In this document: positions 7,758 to 18,513 of the stretch, piece by piece
How positions within the stretch are numbered: the first letter of the stretch is position 1
Layout: each line of letters begins with the position of its first letter
NCBI GenBank assembly: GCA_003427395.1
Contig: BFEA01000254.1
Coordinates: 1,884,817 to 1,908,853, forward strand
Reading direction: 5' to 3'
Origin: Chara braunii
Lineage: Eukaryota > Streptophyta > Charophyceae > Charales > Characeae
DNA: 24,037 bases
The notes under the pieces: generated by a model
Told to the model about the DNA's origin: nothing
What the model saw: only the letters and a program-made list of their open reading frames with translations
Database searches by the model: none
Program-made: the position numbers and the translations under genes

Positions 7758-7969
7758 TGCAAGATAGGGAATTGCTAATCCTTAATTGGATTACAAGAAA
7801 AAAAAAAAGAAAAAAAAAGCTTAGTTTTCCCTTATCACCACGTGTTAGCAGAGTGCGTTGTTTGTTTGTTTGTTTGTTTGTTTGTTTTTTTGTTTTTGTT
7901 TTTGTTTTTAACTTGGATTAATTTTCCCTTATCACCACGTGTTAGCAGAGTGCGCTGTTTGTTTCAAAA

Positions 7970-8002
<33 letters not shown>

Positions 8003-8018
8003 TGGATTAGTTTGCATG
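7758..8018 (+). repeat. Diverged tandem duplication (about 97-bp unit) with a TTTG microsatellite and A tract
   Basis: TTTTCCCTTATCACCACGTG plus TTAGCAGAGTGCG occurs at about 7824 and 7921. ACTTGGATTA ends each unit (about 7911 and 8001). Unit 1 expanded (TTTG)n and TTTTTG repeats (about 7859-7910), while unit 2 carries about 29 A after CAAAAC. The same ancestral position evolved two different simple repeats. Confidence 0.85.
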
Positions 8019-8097
8019 CAACCTTACTGAAGGTAGATTAGAAAGGGATCCATCAAGTTTTAAGTGTTTGAAAAACTTGAAGGTCGCTTTAGACCTT

Positions 8098-8100
<3 letters not shown>

Positions 8101-8152
<52 letters not shown>
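8101..8152. repeat. (GA)26 microsatellite
   Basis: Uninterrupted GA dinucleotides. Confidence 0.97.
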
Positions 8153-8155
<3 letters not shown>

Positions 8156-8580
8156 GTAAAGGGGAGTTGTATCACTGGTTAAATCAGAGCAAGGGTGTTG
8201 TTCTCCTCTATATACTCCGGAACCTGGTCATCATTTCTCTGTAACGTGCCTGCATTTAGGTGGGCAATGTGAGGGGCCTGTTTATTTCTATTGAAGCTGC
8301 TGAAGTTTTTTGTTTTTTTTTGTTTTTTTTGGGGGGGGGGTTGGGGGGGTTGGGGGGGTTGGGGTGGGATGGGGTGGGGGGCTACACAATATATGGTTGC
8401 CGTGTGGATAATAATGTTGAACGGTTTGGCAATGTAGTGATTTTTGTCTGCCATTTGATTATCTTCTGTTTTTTTTCCTGTTCTGGTAGGCCTGTGAAAA
8501 TTTCTGTTCAGGTAAGCAGCGGACGGTATTCTTGGCAGTCTGGGGGAATGCTGGTACAACCAAAATGCTCTATTTAAAAA
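8153..8580. other. Unassigned stretch with T- and G-rich simple sequence
   Basis: It contains T-rich and G-rich runs (about 8306-8380). A possible 22-nt splice-bounded segment (8490-8511) with TGGTAG before and GTAAGC after is noted separately. No gene is supported. Confidence 0.4.
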
Positions 8581-9522
8581 TAAAAAATAAAAATAAAAAA
8601 AAAAGCTCTGAAAATAATCGTGATTCGTGAATTGTATAGGAAATCGCCGTTCACACCGTTAAACACAATCACTGCCCCTGGCGAAGAAAAAATGCCCAAC
8701 TTTGCATGTCCTGTTGTGGGACGGGCGTCTAGGCTTGATTGCGCCGGCTTTCTGCTAAATATTGAGAGTGCCGACTTATGCGAGTTCTCATGCTCGGTGT
8801 ATGTACTTCACCAAAATTTTTGGAAAATACTTCTGTTTTGGGGGTTGATTTTTGACTTTTCAATTTTGTAGGAAATTAGGGTCATAGACTGAGTGTCGAT
8901 CTTTGCAAGAAAAAAAAAATGAGATAAAAATTTCAGCATGCCCAAAAAACTGTTGGCTGCAAAAGAATGCAGTTTTTTTTAACTTTTTTAAAGTTTTTTC
9001 CTTGCTGTTACTGGTAGGCCCAAATAGTTGGGAGTAGCTGATCATTTCACAGAATTTTATTGCACAATCCTACAGAGAAAATGCAAGAGCAAGCGATCAT
9101 TGTCTCTCGACATCAACATTGAGCATACTCATGTTCATACAAGAAGATTATCGACCATTCACTCCTACGACAAATCACACTCGTACAAACACAAAGAAAA
9201 AGAGACGTGCCTTGCGGTTTCATCCAAAGAGGGGGTAAAAAGTTAAAAACACACTACCCCACTCTCGTACACGTGACTTGACCCAATCACTACATGAACA
9301 CACCACCGTTTGCCCGGAGTGCCAACGGTCCCTCGTCACACGCTCAACGAAACACCCCAGTGATTGTCACTCCGCTGGTCGATCAGCACACTGGGTTCAT
9401 GCAAGTCCCACAATCCGTTGCAACGATTGAGCAACCTCACTTGATCATTACCAGCCCGTTGAGACTCTCTGACTCACCCACAAAACGCATAGATCTACCT
9501 GATCTGGCCTACTGATTTGGAA

Positions 9523-9525
<3 letters not shown>
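8581..9525. other. Unassigned stretch
   Basis: The open frames at 8620-8871 and 9294-9515 have no recognisable motif, splice context or element match. An AAAAATAAAA simple repeat begins the region. I see nothing else. Confidence 0.35.

Positions 9526-9591
<66 letters not shown>
9526..9591. repeat. (GA)33 microsatellite
   Basis: Uninterrupted GA dinucleotides. It produces spurious Ser-Leu frames on the minus strand. Confidence 0.97.
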
Positions 9592-9593
<2 letters not shown>

Positions 9594-10479
9594 CCCTTGC
9601 AAAGTTTTGTAGTTGCAGGGCAGGAGAAGCAGCATGCATATAGCGTAGTACGCGCAAGGGCAAGGGAAAGAGAGGGGAAGGACTCCGAAGGAGGGACAGG
9701 TCCGTGGAGGTTGGTGAACTGAACTGCGGTGTGGGGGATGTAGCCTCTCTCTTCATGATGATCCAACATGCAAGAGCCATGGGAGGGGAGCGGGAGTAGA
9801 GATTCAAACAGGAAATGGGACGAATGGTACAAAGGAACAAGAGAAGAAGAGAGGGGAGAAAAAACAGTCGAACGTTTTGCGGGAAGAGCAGGAGACAAAA
9901 GGCTGAAAGAAAGATAAAGGTGCCATTTGCAAACAAAGCGTGCTAGCAAGAAACTGCATGCGTGCACAAAAGAGAATTCAAGAGGGTGCAAAAGAAAAAA
10001 GAAAAAGCTATGGATGTACTTCAGGAGAACAGACGGAGAGAAACGATGTCTGAAAAGAAAAAAGAAAAAGATGTCTGGTGCCTCTATTCTGACACGCGAA
10101 TGTGGGTGGGGGATCAGAACAAAAAAATTAAGAACTAAGGTGCACTTGCTAAGGTGCAGGGGGGGCAAAAAAAAATAGCGAAAAGAAAAGCCCGAGAGGC
10201 AAACCTGCTACTTTTCTTTCTCTTGTTTTTTTTTTAATGGTGTCTCCTGTGCTCATGAGGCCCCCTCCTAACCCTCCAAGGGGGCAATAGGGTCCCCTTG
10301 TCTGTCTGTTCTTCGACAGGTGTGTGATTCCCGTCCCCCAGGAGCCAGCCCTGCCAATCCTCCTGACCCCCTGCCAGTGAGTCATCATCCGAGTCAGATA
10401 GGAGGAGGCATGGGGCGAGGTCTGAGCATAAGGGGTCGAAGCCCATGCTCTCTGATCCAGCACGTGCAATGCTGATGTG
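9592..10479. other. Purine-rich unassigned stretch
   Basis: Strong A/G bias on the plus strand from 9640 to 10200, with several AAAAAGAAAAAG runs. No coding or element signature was recognised. Confidence 0.35.
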
Positions 10480-10777
10480 AAAAGGCGAGACACTGTATCC
10501 GCCTGGACGCACTTAGAAATGAGACTTAGAAATGAGTCGGAAGAGCCCAAGAGGCGACGACTGCTGGAAAATTTCAGAGCTAAATGGGTGGACCCGAATT
10601 GCAGGCTATGTAGATTGGACCAGTCCAATAACCTACAATGGCGACCATGGCTGTCCAAGGAGGCCCAGTGGGAATTTCTCCCGCAAGATCACTTCTCCCT
10701 CCTTTTCCAACCTACTGACTTTATCCTTATACCTGATGTCCCCGTTTTCTCACAGCCCTAGATACCTCTCTTAAAAN

Positions 10778-10849
10778 CCTAAACCCTCTGGCCCCTGCTA
10801 TAAATGTCCATCCCCTAAACCCTCAGGCCCCTGCTGCCAATGTCCACCG
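10778..10849 (+). repeat. 36-bp tandem duplication next to an N
   Basis: Two units start at 10778 and 10814 with CCTAAACCCT, GGCCCCTGCT and AATGTCCA in common. The first follows the ambiguous base at 10777, so a sequencing or gap-filling contribution is possible. CCTAAACCCT is telobox-like but occurs only twice. Confidence 0.85.
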
Positions 10850-11190
10850 CCAGTCTGCCCCCTTGGTCCTTTCCTGGCCCTCCCTTCCCTCCCCTTCCTT
10901 TCCCCCCTTTCCCCTCCCTCCCCCCCCTACCCCCAACCCCGGCCCCCCTCCCCTCTTCGTCTGCCTACCGGCCAGGACTGGTCTCCCAGAAAGACGAAGA
11001 GTGCAGTACAAATGCAAATGCAGCCAGGACAGCGGCAGGGTTGAACAACAGGCAAACTCATTTGCGGCGTATTAAGGCCGGCCGAGCTCACTCTACCAAT
11101 GCAACGATCTGCACTCTTCAGAGCACCATATGAATACGCTCAGGAATATTCTTAACTACACTTTACACCACACATTGCAATGTAGCACAA

Positions 11191-11221
11191 TGCACCTGAC
11201 TTCCTTGCTTGCGCAGGGGCC

Positions 11222-11253
<32 letters not shown>

Positions 11254-11284
11254 ACAGATGTCCTGAAGGACTGCACCTGACTTC
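11191..11284 (-). pseudogene. U6: U6 snRNA retropseudogene, 3'-truncated, with 13-bp target-site duplication
   Basis: The minus strand of 11204-11271 reads GTCCTTCAGGACATC, AAAATTGGAACGATACAGAG, AAGATTAGCATGG and CCCCTGCGCAAG. This is the 5' two thirds of U6 spliceosomal RNA, including the ACAGAG box and the AGC triad region. It starts exactly at the U6 5' end and stops after GCGCAAG, so the 3' third and terminal T run are missing. TGCACCTGACTTC flanks it on both sides (11191-11203 and 11272-11284), a target-site duplication. It has no A tail. No upstream element or TATA box of a plant U6 promoter is visible, so it is not a gene. Confidence 0.93.
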
Positions 11285-11931
11285 TCTCAAACAGCTCATA
11301 CACAAATTACATAATGGCACAGCACAAAACACAACAACACACGGCAACAAACAGTCACAATACTCCTGTTCTCCACGCACAACAGCACACTCACACTAAA
11401 TGCCCCAAAACACTCTTAACCACACCGCACACTGTACATTGTAATATATCATGATGCACCTGAGCTCCGCACAACAGCACACACAACAGCACATACACAG
11501 TTTACACAATACCACACCCAACAACACAACACAACGGAACGACACACAGCACCACACGACAATAAACAGATAGATGTGACTGAAAGTTGACAGCCGACAG
11601 CCTTTAATTGCATAATTGCATCATTCGCTCCGGTTACTCGTGGCTTTGGCTTTGGCTTTGACAATTTTATGACAGGTAGTGGCCGGGCCGATCACTGCCA
11701 AGCCCTCTCATGCACACTGCCCCTTCCTGTTTACACTGGTTTCATAACTCGGACATTGTACTTTACATTGTACTTTACAGGGATGCTCGACCCAAATTCC
11801 AGCAGGTGCTGCTCCCCACCAATAGATGGAGCCTCCCCGACAATGCTAGTGGTGCCTGCTTTTATCAGCACCCCTAGCAGTCGCTCGGGCTGTTTCTTCA
11901 AAAAAAAAAAAAAAAAAGGCGAGACACTGTA

Positions 11932-12600
11932 ACTGTGTTCCGTCTGTGTCTCGTGGTGTCTCTATGCTTGCAGGGGTGGCGGGGATCATGGCTTCAGTAT
12001 TGCTTTTAGGCATTGCATCCCTAACAGTAGGGAGTGAAGGGCTGCACTAGAGAGGCTGCAGCAACCCGCCTATAAAGAATCTGGCATTCTTTCTTATTGA
12101 ATATTTTGAGTGAACCATCTCGCAAAAGAGATCCTAAACTGTGATAGTCCTCTGGATACCCCTGATCGGTATTAGCGGGGTCTATGACCAACACGGGTGT
12201 GAGTGTGAGCGCGAGTGGGTTGTGTGTGGTGTGTGGGAGATGTGTTGGCCATAGCCTCTGCTGCTACTCGATGAAGGGTGGGGGACGATGAGAAAGGGAG
12301 GCACAGCTACTGGCAGGTCTCGGTCTTTGTGTTAGCCAGACCCCCACTGGCGGCCCCAACCCTATACCCTAACCATTAGGGGCAAGGGGCAACATGAAAT
12401 CTCCCCTTCACAGAGAGAGGAAACTATGCTTGCAGGGGTCCCCTCTAGATAGTCTTAGGAGTAGGTAGTGGAAGGTAAAAGAAACAGAAGTTGAGAGAAG
12501 AATATAGAAAAAGAAAGAAAGAAAAAAAAAAAAAAAAAAATTGCTTTACAGTGATCTGACAAAGATGTTTGTTTTAATTTTTTACTAGACAAATTGATTG
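11932..12600. other. Unassigned stretch with a 16-bp direct repeat
   Basis: CTATGCTTGCAGGGGT occurs at 11962-11977 and 12424-12439. The 446 bp between could be an insertion with a target-site duplication, but no tail or terminal repeat is visible. An A-rich run lies at about 12510-12540. Confidence 0.4.
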
Positions 12601-12668
12601 CGGCAGGATCTTGCAGCAAAATTGGCGGGCTTTGCTATGCCTACTATACTGTTGGCTGGGCTGGCCTA

Positions 12669-13213
12669 GGGCCTCGCCACACCTTTCTCCAAAACAGCGA
12701 TTTGGAGCGAAGTGGCATCGCCACACCAACTCCCAAAAATCGCAGTCAGAAAGAATTTGGAGAGCGGTCAGAATGCGGTTCTCGGGAGTGCTCTCAAACT
12801 TTGTGGATCGCCCCGCCTGCAAAGCACAGGATTTGAGGAGTGGTCCGAGGCTCCTCCGATTTCGGCCCCAAACTGGAGAGTGCGCCTCGACCAACAACCA
12901 TCTGTTGCCACCGTTTTGTCTGGGTTCGCCACACCACTCTCAAAATGTGAAAAAAGACAAAAATGTGGCGGGTGCATCTGGCCATGTTCTAGCGGGAAGT
13001 TCATTCTCATTTTGCACATTTCGAGAGTGGTGTGGTGAGGCCCGTCGTCTGCGCTCTCCAAAAAAATGTCGGGCCTCGTCTGACGAATTGGAGATTGCCG
13101 CCTTGGAGAGCGCAGTGTGGCGACGAGCCCTCTCGAAAGGTTTTTTCACATATCCCGCATTCGGGAGTGCTCCCAAACTTTTTTGCGTTTTCGGGATAGG
13201 TGTGGCGAGGCCC
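12669..13213. mobile_element. Nested inverted-repeat cluster, outer ends GGGCCTCGCCACACC
   Basis: GGGCCTCGCCACACC at 12669-12683 is matched by its exact reverse complement at 13199-13213. Between them several related motifs occur in both orientations, and a complete 122-bp element sits at 12922-13043. The long open frames here come from the repeats and have no domain. It looks like successive insertion of, or rearrangement among, related short inverted-repeat elements. Confidence 0.75.
12922..13043 (+). mobile_element. 122-bp MITE-like element, copy 1
   Basis: The inverted ends 12922-12949 and 13015-13043 (GCCACACCACTCTC, AAATGTG) pair over about 28 bp. The asymmetric core reads GACAAAAATGTGGCGGGTGC, then ATCTGGCCATGTTCTAGCG and GTTCATTCTCATTTTGCAC. 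The same core recurs in two other copies. Confidence 0.85.
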
Positions 13214-14077
13214 CTAAGCTGTCCCATGCGCACGTCTTCCTTAGCACCAGCATGCACAAGCCTATTCACCCCATTGATCAGTGACACCTCCCTCCTCACT
13301 CGACGCCAGTCGACCTCTTGCGGGGATGTATACATTTTGAGGTGGTCACTACCGGGAGCCTGTGAATGATCGCATACAGCATCCTCTCCCATTGAACTTG
13401 AAGCGTTGGGATGTAGATCATGTAGTTATACACCCGACCAGCATCCAAAGATAGGGTGGCAACTTGCAAGTATGATTTTTTTTTTGTTTTTTTGTTTTTT
13501 TTTATTTATTTTATCAACCAGTTGCTTTAAAACTTGCCTTCCCCATCGGGTGGCCCTCTTCTCCTTCAGGCCCTTATCCCCTTCGCCCATGCTGAACTAG
13601 GTTTGTTCTGGAAGTAATGCATCCAACATGTCATGGTCTAAAGAGGGATGAATCCCTTCAAAGATGGGCCCGATATTTGTCATGTTGCAGACGTTTGGAG
13701 ACAGCGTGGGGAGGTCATTGTCTGTAGCCTCTAGTGAGGTAGGCGCCATTTCCTAGTCCCACATGGGATGAATTTTGGGGAAGTTGTCCGGGGTCAGGAT
13801 TTCGGGCTCCGCTGGCAAATGGGGAAGAGGGGGGGGGCGCACGGATCGCAGGGGAGAGGGGGTTACAGGGGCTGCATGTCAGAGGGAGGGAAGATCAGCT
13901 CGGGTTGACGTGAGTGTGTGTGCCCGACAGTACAGTCCGTCCCATCTGTATGCCTAACAGTATAGCCCATCAGGCCACCCAACTTAGGGGTCCAACTGCT
14001 ACTAAGCTCGGGTATGCCCAGACCATCTGCTGCATGCAATGGTTTTCGAAGAGCAGGCTGCAGCAGGTGGTGCCCCG
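13214..14077. other. Unassigned stretch
   Basis: T-rich runs occur near 13469-13514 and a G-rich stretch at 13795-13865. I see no coding segment or repeat structure that I can support. Confidence 0.35.
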
Positions 14078-15235
14078 CTAAATCCGGGGATGAGTGTACA
14101 CTCCGATGGGTAATTTTGTAATGAAACCTAGCGTTGCCTGCCTCATACCGTGTTGTTGTCGGCTGAGCATCTGTGTGGGGGTTAGAGATTGGTATGGGTT
14201 TTGATCGTTCTTCCCCATCCCCTGCTGGCTATCACCCAAGCAGTGCCAGGCAATTCCCTCCGGGTTTCGTATGGGGTCGGTTCCTCTTATCGAGTTTGCA
14301 CCGACCATCTCAGGGCTGTCCTTCTCGTAGATTTCTCATTTACAGTTTGGCGATTCAGCAGGTATCGTTTTGTGCCCTTATGCCCAGTTTTGGTCCTCAT
14401 TACCCATATCCACTTGTCCAATATGTTTGATATTGTATATTAATGTGCGGGGATTTTGTTCCAGCCCCTTTCCATTTGGATGGACTTGGGGCTTCTAACC
14501 AGGGGTGAACAAGTTGTTGCTCTTCAAGTGGTGCCCTCAGGATGTCACCCGTGGATACTGTATCCGAGGGGCGAGAGAGGATCGCTCCCTGCTCATGCCA
14601 AAAGTGTTCCGGCTGGTTGTTGTTAGCTTCTCAACGTCCCCAGCGGTGTCTGCTCTTACCAGCACCCCTAGCACCACCCCGGGCGTTTAAAATTAAAAAA
14701 ATAAAAATAATAATAATAATAATAATAAATAATAAAAAAAAAAAGCTTCTCAACGTCCCCAGTTCGCCCCATGCTTGTCTTTCGATTTGTGGAGGATTCA
14801 GCCACAAGTGCAGCTTGAGTGTGGATCCTTGCTGTTGTTGTCGGGGGTTCCAGGGCGACTGCCTTGCTATCCAGAAACTTTGATGGTTTGCCCTGTCCTT
14901 GCCAAAGCCTTTTTCAGGTCCATCATCCAGAGACCTTTTTCCGATTGGTGGGGGGTAAACCCAACCCGGTATGATGCTCCTTCTGGAGAGCGAGCAGGCC
15001 TTGTGTCGGAACAGTGATGCCCCGTGGACTTGCAAACGTAGTACCACAGTATGGCTGATGGGAACCATGTGGAGTTTGTCTGCATAGATGTGGACCCACT
15101 CAGACTTTATAGGGAACGAGATATTTTTATCCCAATCGACACCAACAAGGAGAGAATTGTCCTTTTTGGGGACTGCTTGGGGTACTTCGTTTACATAGCC
15201 CGTTATAGATGCTATCCTTTGCAAATCTTATAGCA
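14078..15235 (-). mobile_element. Degenerate LINE ORF1 / gag-like region with a CCHC-type zinc knuckle
   Basis: The minus frame from 15224 reads SLLVGVDWDKNISFPIKSEW, then VHIYADKLHMVPISH. This resembles the stretch before the zinc knuckle of plant LINE ORF1 or gag-like proteins. The knuckle itself (YYVCKSTGHHCSD) appears at once in a neighbouring frame near 15030-15045, so a frameshift separates them. Farther down, 14250-14440 has another coding-like minus stretch (WIWVMRTKTGHKGTKRYLL). A retroposon with a 19-bp duplication splits the region at 14644-14743. It is a dead copy, and the assignment rests on motif order only. Confidence 0.45.
14625..14762 (+). mobile_element. Short A-tailed retroposon with 19-bp target-site duplication
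   Basis: AGCTTCTCAACGTCCCCAG flanks the insert exactly at 14625-14643 and 14744-14762. The 100-bp insert is a body of about 45 bp (CGGTGTCTGCTCTTACC, AGCACCCCTAGCACC) followed by an A-rich tail with AAT repeats. The body matches the last part of the 11775-11899 sequence (GGTGCCTGCTTTTATCAGCA, CCCCTAGCAG), so it is a severely 5'-truncated copy of the same family. Confidence 0.9.
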
Positions 15236-15253
15236 TAAGACCCTATACCGCGG

Positions 15254-15518
15254 GGTCGGAACGGGCTCCAGGGATATACGAGGGAATGGAGGATCCCCAT
15301 CTCTCTACAATCAACACCATAGTATGCTGTAGTAAAAAGACAACATAAGGATAAAGAAACTCATTCCATAACTCATGACCTGGGGTTGGCTATCCTCCTA
15401 GTACGTAGCATAGGGTTGAGGCTGGCATAGCAGTTCCTTAGTGCGGGATGTCGGGGGTGTCATGGCCGGAACGGGCTCCAGGGACATACGAGGGAACGGA
15501 GGATACCCAGCTCTCTAT
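15254..15518. repeat. Direct repeat of about 55 bp, spacing 210 bp
   Basis: CGGAACGGGCTCCAGGGA, TACGAGGGAA and GGAGGAT occur at 15254-15308 and 15464-15518 with about 90% identity. They may be parts of a decayed tandem repeat or the ends of a short element. Nothing else distinguishes these. Confidence 0.8.
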
Positions 15519-15911
15519 CATCACCATACAACTAAGCTAGATGGGAGTCACTGTGCACCCTCATGAAGACCTGTAGTAGCATGTTCAAACCTAGCTCCCA
15601 AAGTCTCCGTGCAATCAGGCTTGCACAGCGTCTGTTTCAACCGGGGCTGAGCAGGGGGTAGGCATCTCTGCTTAGCCCCGGTACCTGCAACCGCTGTCTG
15701 GTCAAGTCACCCCGCCAAGATGGCAATGGGTGATGGTCCTGGGTGGTTAACACTAAGGTAGGACAGGGGGGGTGGGGGTGCGCAAGGGCAAAAAGATAAG
15801 AGGAAGGGTGGGTGGGGTCTTCAGAGGGGTTCATCTGGACAACTGAGTGGCCGAGTACTGTGGGTGACTGCCATCCGTCTAGTATCCCACCTCTATTAAA
15901 AAAAAAAAAAA

Positions 15912-15943
<32 letters not shown>

Positions 15944-16006
15944 AAAAGAAAGAGACCCTATATGTGCAGAGGGGGGGGAATTGAAACTCAACCCAAAAGC
16001 TTCCTG
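15519..16006. other. Unassigned stretch with a hairpin and simple repeats
   Basis: CCGGGGCTGAGCAG (15641-15654) pairs with CTGCTTAGCCCCGG (15668-15681) around a 13-base loop. A-rich and GAA repeats fill about 15897-15952. No gene is supported. Confidence 0.5.
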
Positions 16007-17771
16007 TCATGAATTGTTCTCGCTTCTTGTCCAGTGAGAGCGAGGTATTCGGGCGCCACTTTTGTGCCCAGGCCGGTTTACCCTGAAAGTGAGGTTTGGA
16101 AGTTTAAGTAGATCGGACATGTCTGCTTTGTAGTAAGTGAGAACCGCGATAGCGGAGGGGGCTTCTAATTCTACTAGAAAGTGTTCAGCCACCAGGCTGT
16201 GTTCTGACTTGACTTTCTTCAGGTTTGATTGCACCCATCGGAGTTTGTTGTTTTCCGGCGTGTGGCATTGTTTTGCACCGAAGACGAATTGAACAGCATT
16301 CTTGCAGTACACTGCATTTCTCCTAGCAATAGCCTCCAGAGTGAGCACTGTGAAAGGTGTGAGGAAGCTGTCCTTTTCTTGCACTTTTTTCACACTGTCA
16401 GCGCTTGTGTGAAGCTTTTTTTATATAATGGCTTCTCAATGGGTGTATCGGATCCAAAGACATTTTATGGTGCCTCTGTCCAGATGGCCACGTCTTGTAA
16501 GCACAGTGGGCAAGGGAGAGGATTCATGCACTTGCGAGGGACAGGTCAAACGGGGGGGCGATGAGGAGCTTACTGTCTGTGACCATGCAAGGAAGTAAGG
16601 GAGCTCTGCTGTGAGTTTGACCGGTCTTGGTTTATGCATCGTGTCGTGCAAGGGTTGAGAGGGGGGGACTGAGAAGGGCGGGGCGGGTCCTTGTTGGTAC
16701 GAGGATCGTCTTGACATACATTTTTTGCACCCGCTTCACAACATGCCATCCCTTACTGATTTGTACGTTGGTTGAGCGGGAGTGCTTCTGTTTTCTCCAT
16801 ACTTGCTCCACACACCTCACCACCTAGTCATTCGCCCTTCCCACAACTTCACTAGGCTACACACGGTATATGCTTTCCCAAGTTTGAATGAAAGGCGGGG
16901 ATGTTTGTGGGTAATCGTGTGTTTAGTTAATTCAGTAATTTGAATCTATAGCAACTAGTCAGGAATGAGCAACGAAGTCCAAATTTTGCGAGATGTGCTA
17001 GCCAACCAGGTGACTCTTGACTAAAACACGGGTTCCTGAACTTCATTTACGTTCTTAGATTCGAGAAATATCGAATGTAAAACATGCCAATATCAGCATG
17101 TAATATCAGGGTGATCAGATCGCTCTCATCTATCGCAACAGAGTATTTAGATCGCTCAGTCATTGATTGCGTGACTCGAAAATTGGCTTTAGTAAGGCGA
17201 TTCATAATAGAGACAGCGGATATGGAAAAAGGACAAAAAATAAAAATAAAAAATAGAGACAGCTGTGACGGGGGGAAGCGAGGAGGGATGAGAGGGAGGC
17301 TGTCAACATTACGACAGGGGGCAAGGTGGAAGTATGGGCGGCAAGGGAAAGGTTGTGAATTGACCCGAGATAGACACTCGGTTCGTTAATCAACACAAAT
17401 GTTGTCCTCCAAGCAATCTTTGACATATACGCCCTTTCCGACACTGTGCAGCATAGTGATAATCCACGCCTCCTTCCCAAAATTCACCAAGGTGAACTAC
17501 AACACACTGTTTCCAATGCATCCACAAGCTCCACCTCAATGGTCTAATCACTCATTGCGTCATTTGAATATCTTCCTCGTTAGATCACCAACATACACCA
17601 TCGCGTCATCCAATTGCCTTCACTATCCTCCCATTCGAATCTTTTCCCCTGCTAATCAAGGAACATCATCTGCGAGATTGGCCCAATTGAAATCATCCTT
17701 ATTGTTTTGTTAGAATTCGTTCTCATACTCCCTGTCTTCACACGTATGAGTTGCACTCTAGATGGGCGGGC

Positions 17772-17774
<3 letters not shown>
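16007..17774. other. Unassigned stretch
   Basis: A minus-strand open frame of 128 codons (16007-16393) and a plus frame of 101 codons (17084-17389) exist. Neither has a domain I recognise, splice-site support or a repeat partner in the window. Confidence 0.35.
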
Positions 17775-18216
<442 letters not shown>

Positions 18217-18513
18217 TTCTCCCCTTCCCCCCCCCCGCTTGGTCCAGGAAAGTGGGGAAAGGTACTGGTAGTTTAAAGGGAAAATATTTGAAATGCCCCT
18301 CCGACTTCCAGTTATTTGCAATATGCCCTTTCGACGACCGACTTACCTTGTCGCACCCCTCTGAAATGATTGTAGTTTTAGGAAAAAAACTGGAGTCCTT
18401 TAGGCATGAAATATGTTCAATATGCCCCTGCAGGTACCTGTTCCAAATTTCCAGTATGCCCCGGTAGCTCCCCTCCCAGGGCCAGGGGAACGCCCTCGAG
18501 TGCCACCAACGGC

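Larger units (their letters stand above)
10480..11931 (+). mobile_element. A-tailed retroposon insertion of about 1.4 kb with 18-bp target-site duplication
   Basis: AAAAGGCGAGACACTGTA occurs at 10480-10497 and again at 11914-11931, immediately after an 18-base A run (11900-11917). That is the structure of a LINE-mediated insertion, with a first-strand nick before A-rich target. The 3' end (11775-11899) is the same family as the ends at 6548-6690 and 14644-14743. The interior includes a pyrimidine block (10860-10950), a CA-rich degenerate repeat region (11155-11560) and a U6 fragment. I recognise no protein domain. It may be a 5'-truncated LINE whose 3' UTR gave rise to the shorter relatives, or a composite transcript. 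Confidence 0.7.

Noticed and set aside
9448-10168. Long Ser-Leu-rich minus frames
   Set aside because: They arise from the GA microsatellite and purine bias of the plus strand.
12611-13369. 252-codon plus frame and its minus counterpart
   Set aside because: They run through inverted-repeat elements, and frames on both strands are equally open, as expected for palindromic DNA.
16007-16393. 128-codon minus frame as a gene
   Set aside because: No domain recognised, no splice or promoter evidence; kept only as a mention in the region entry.
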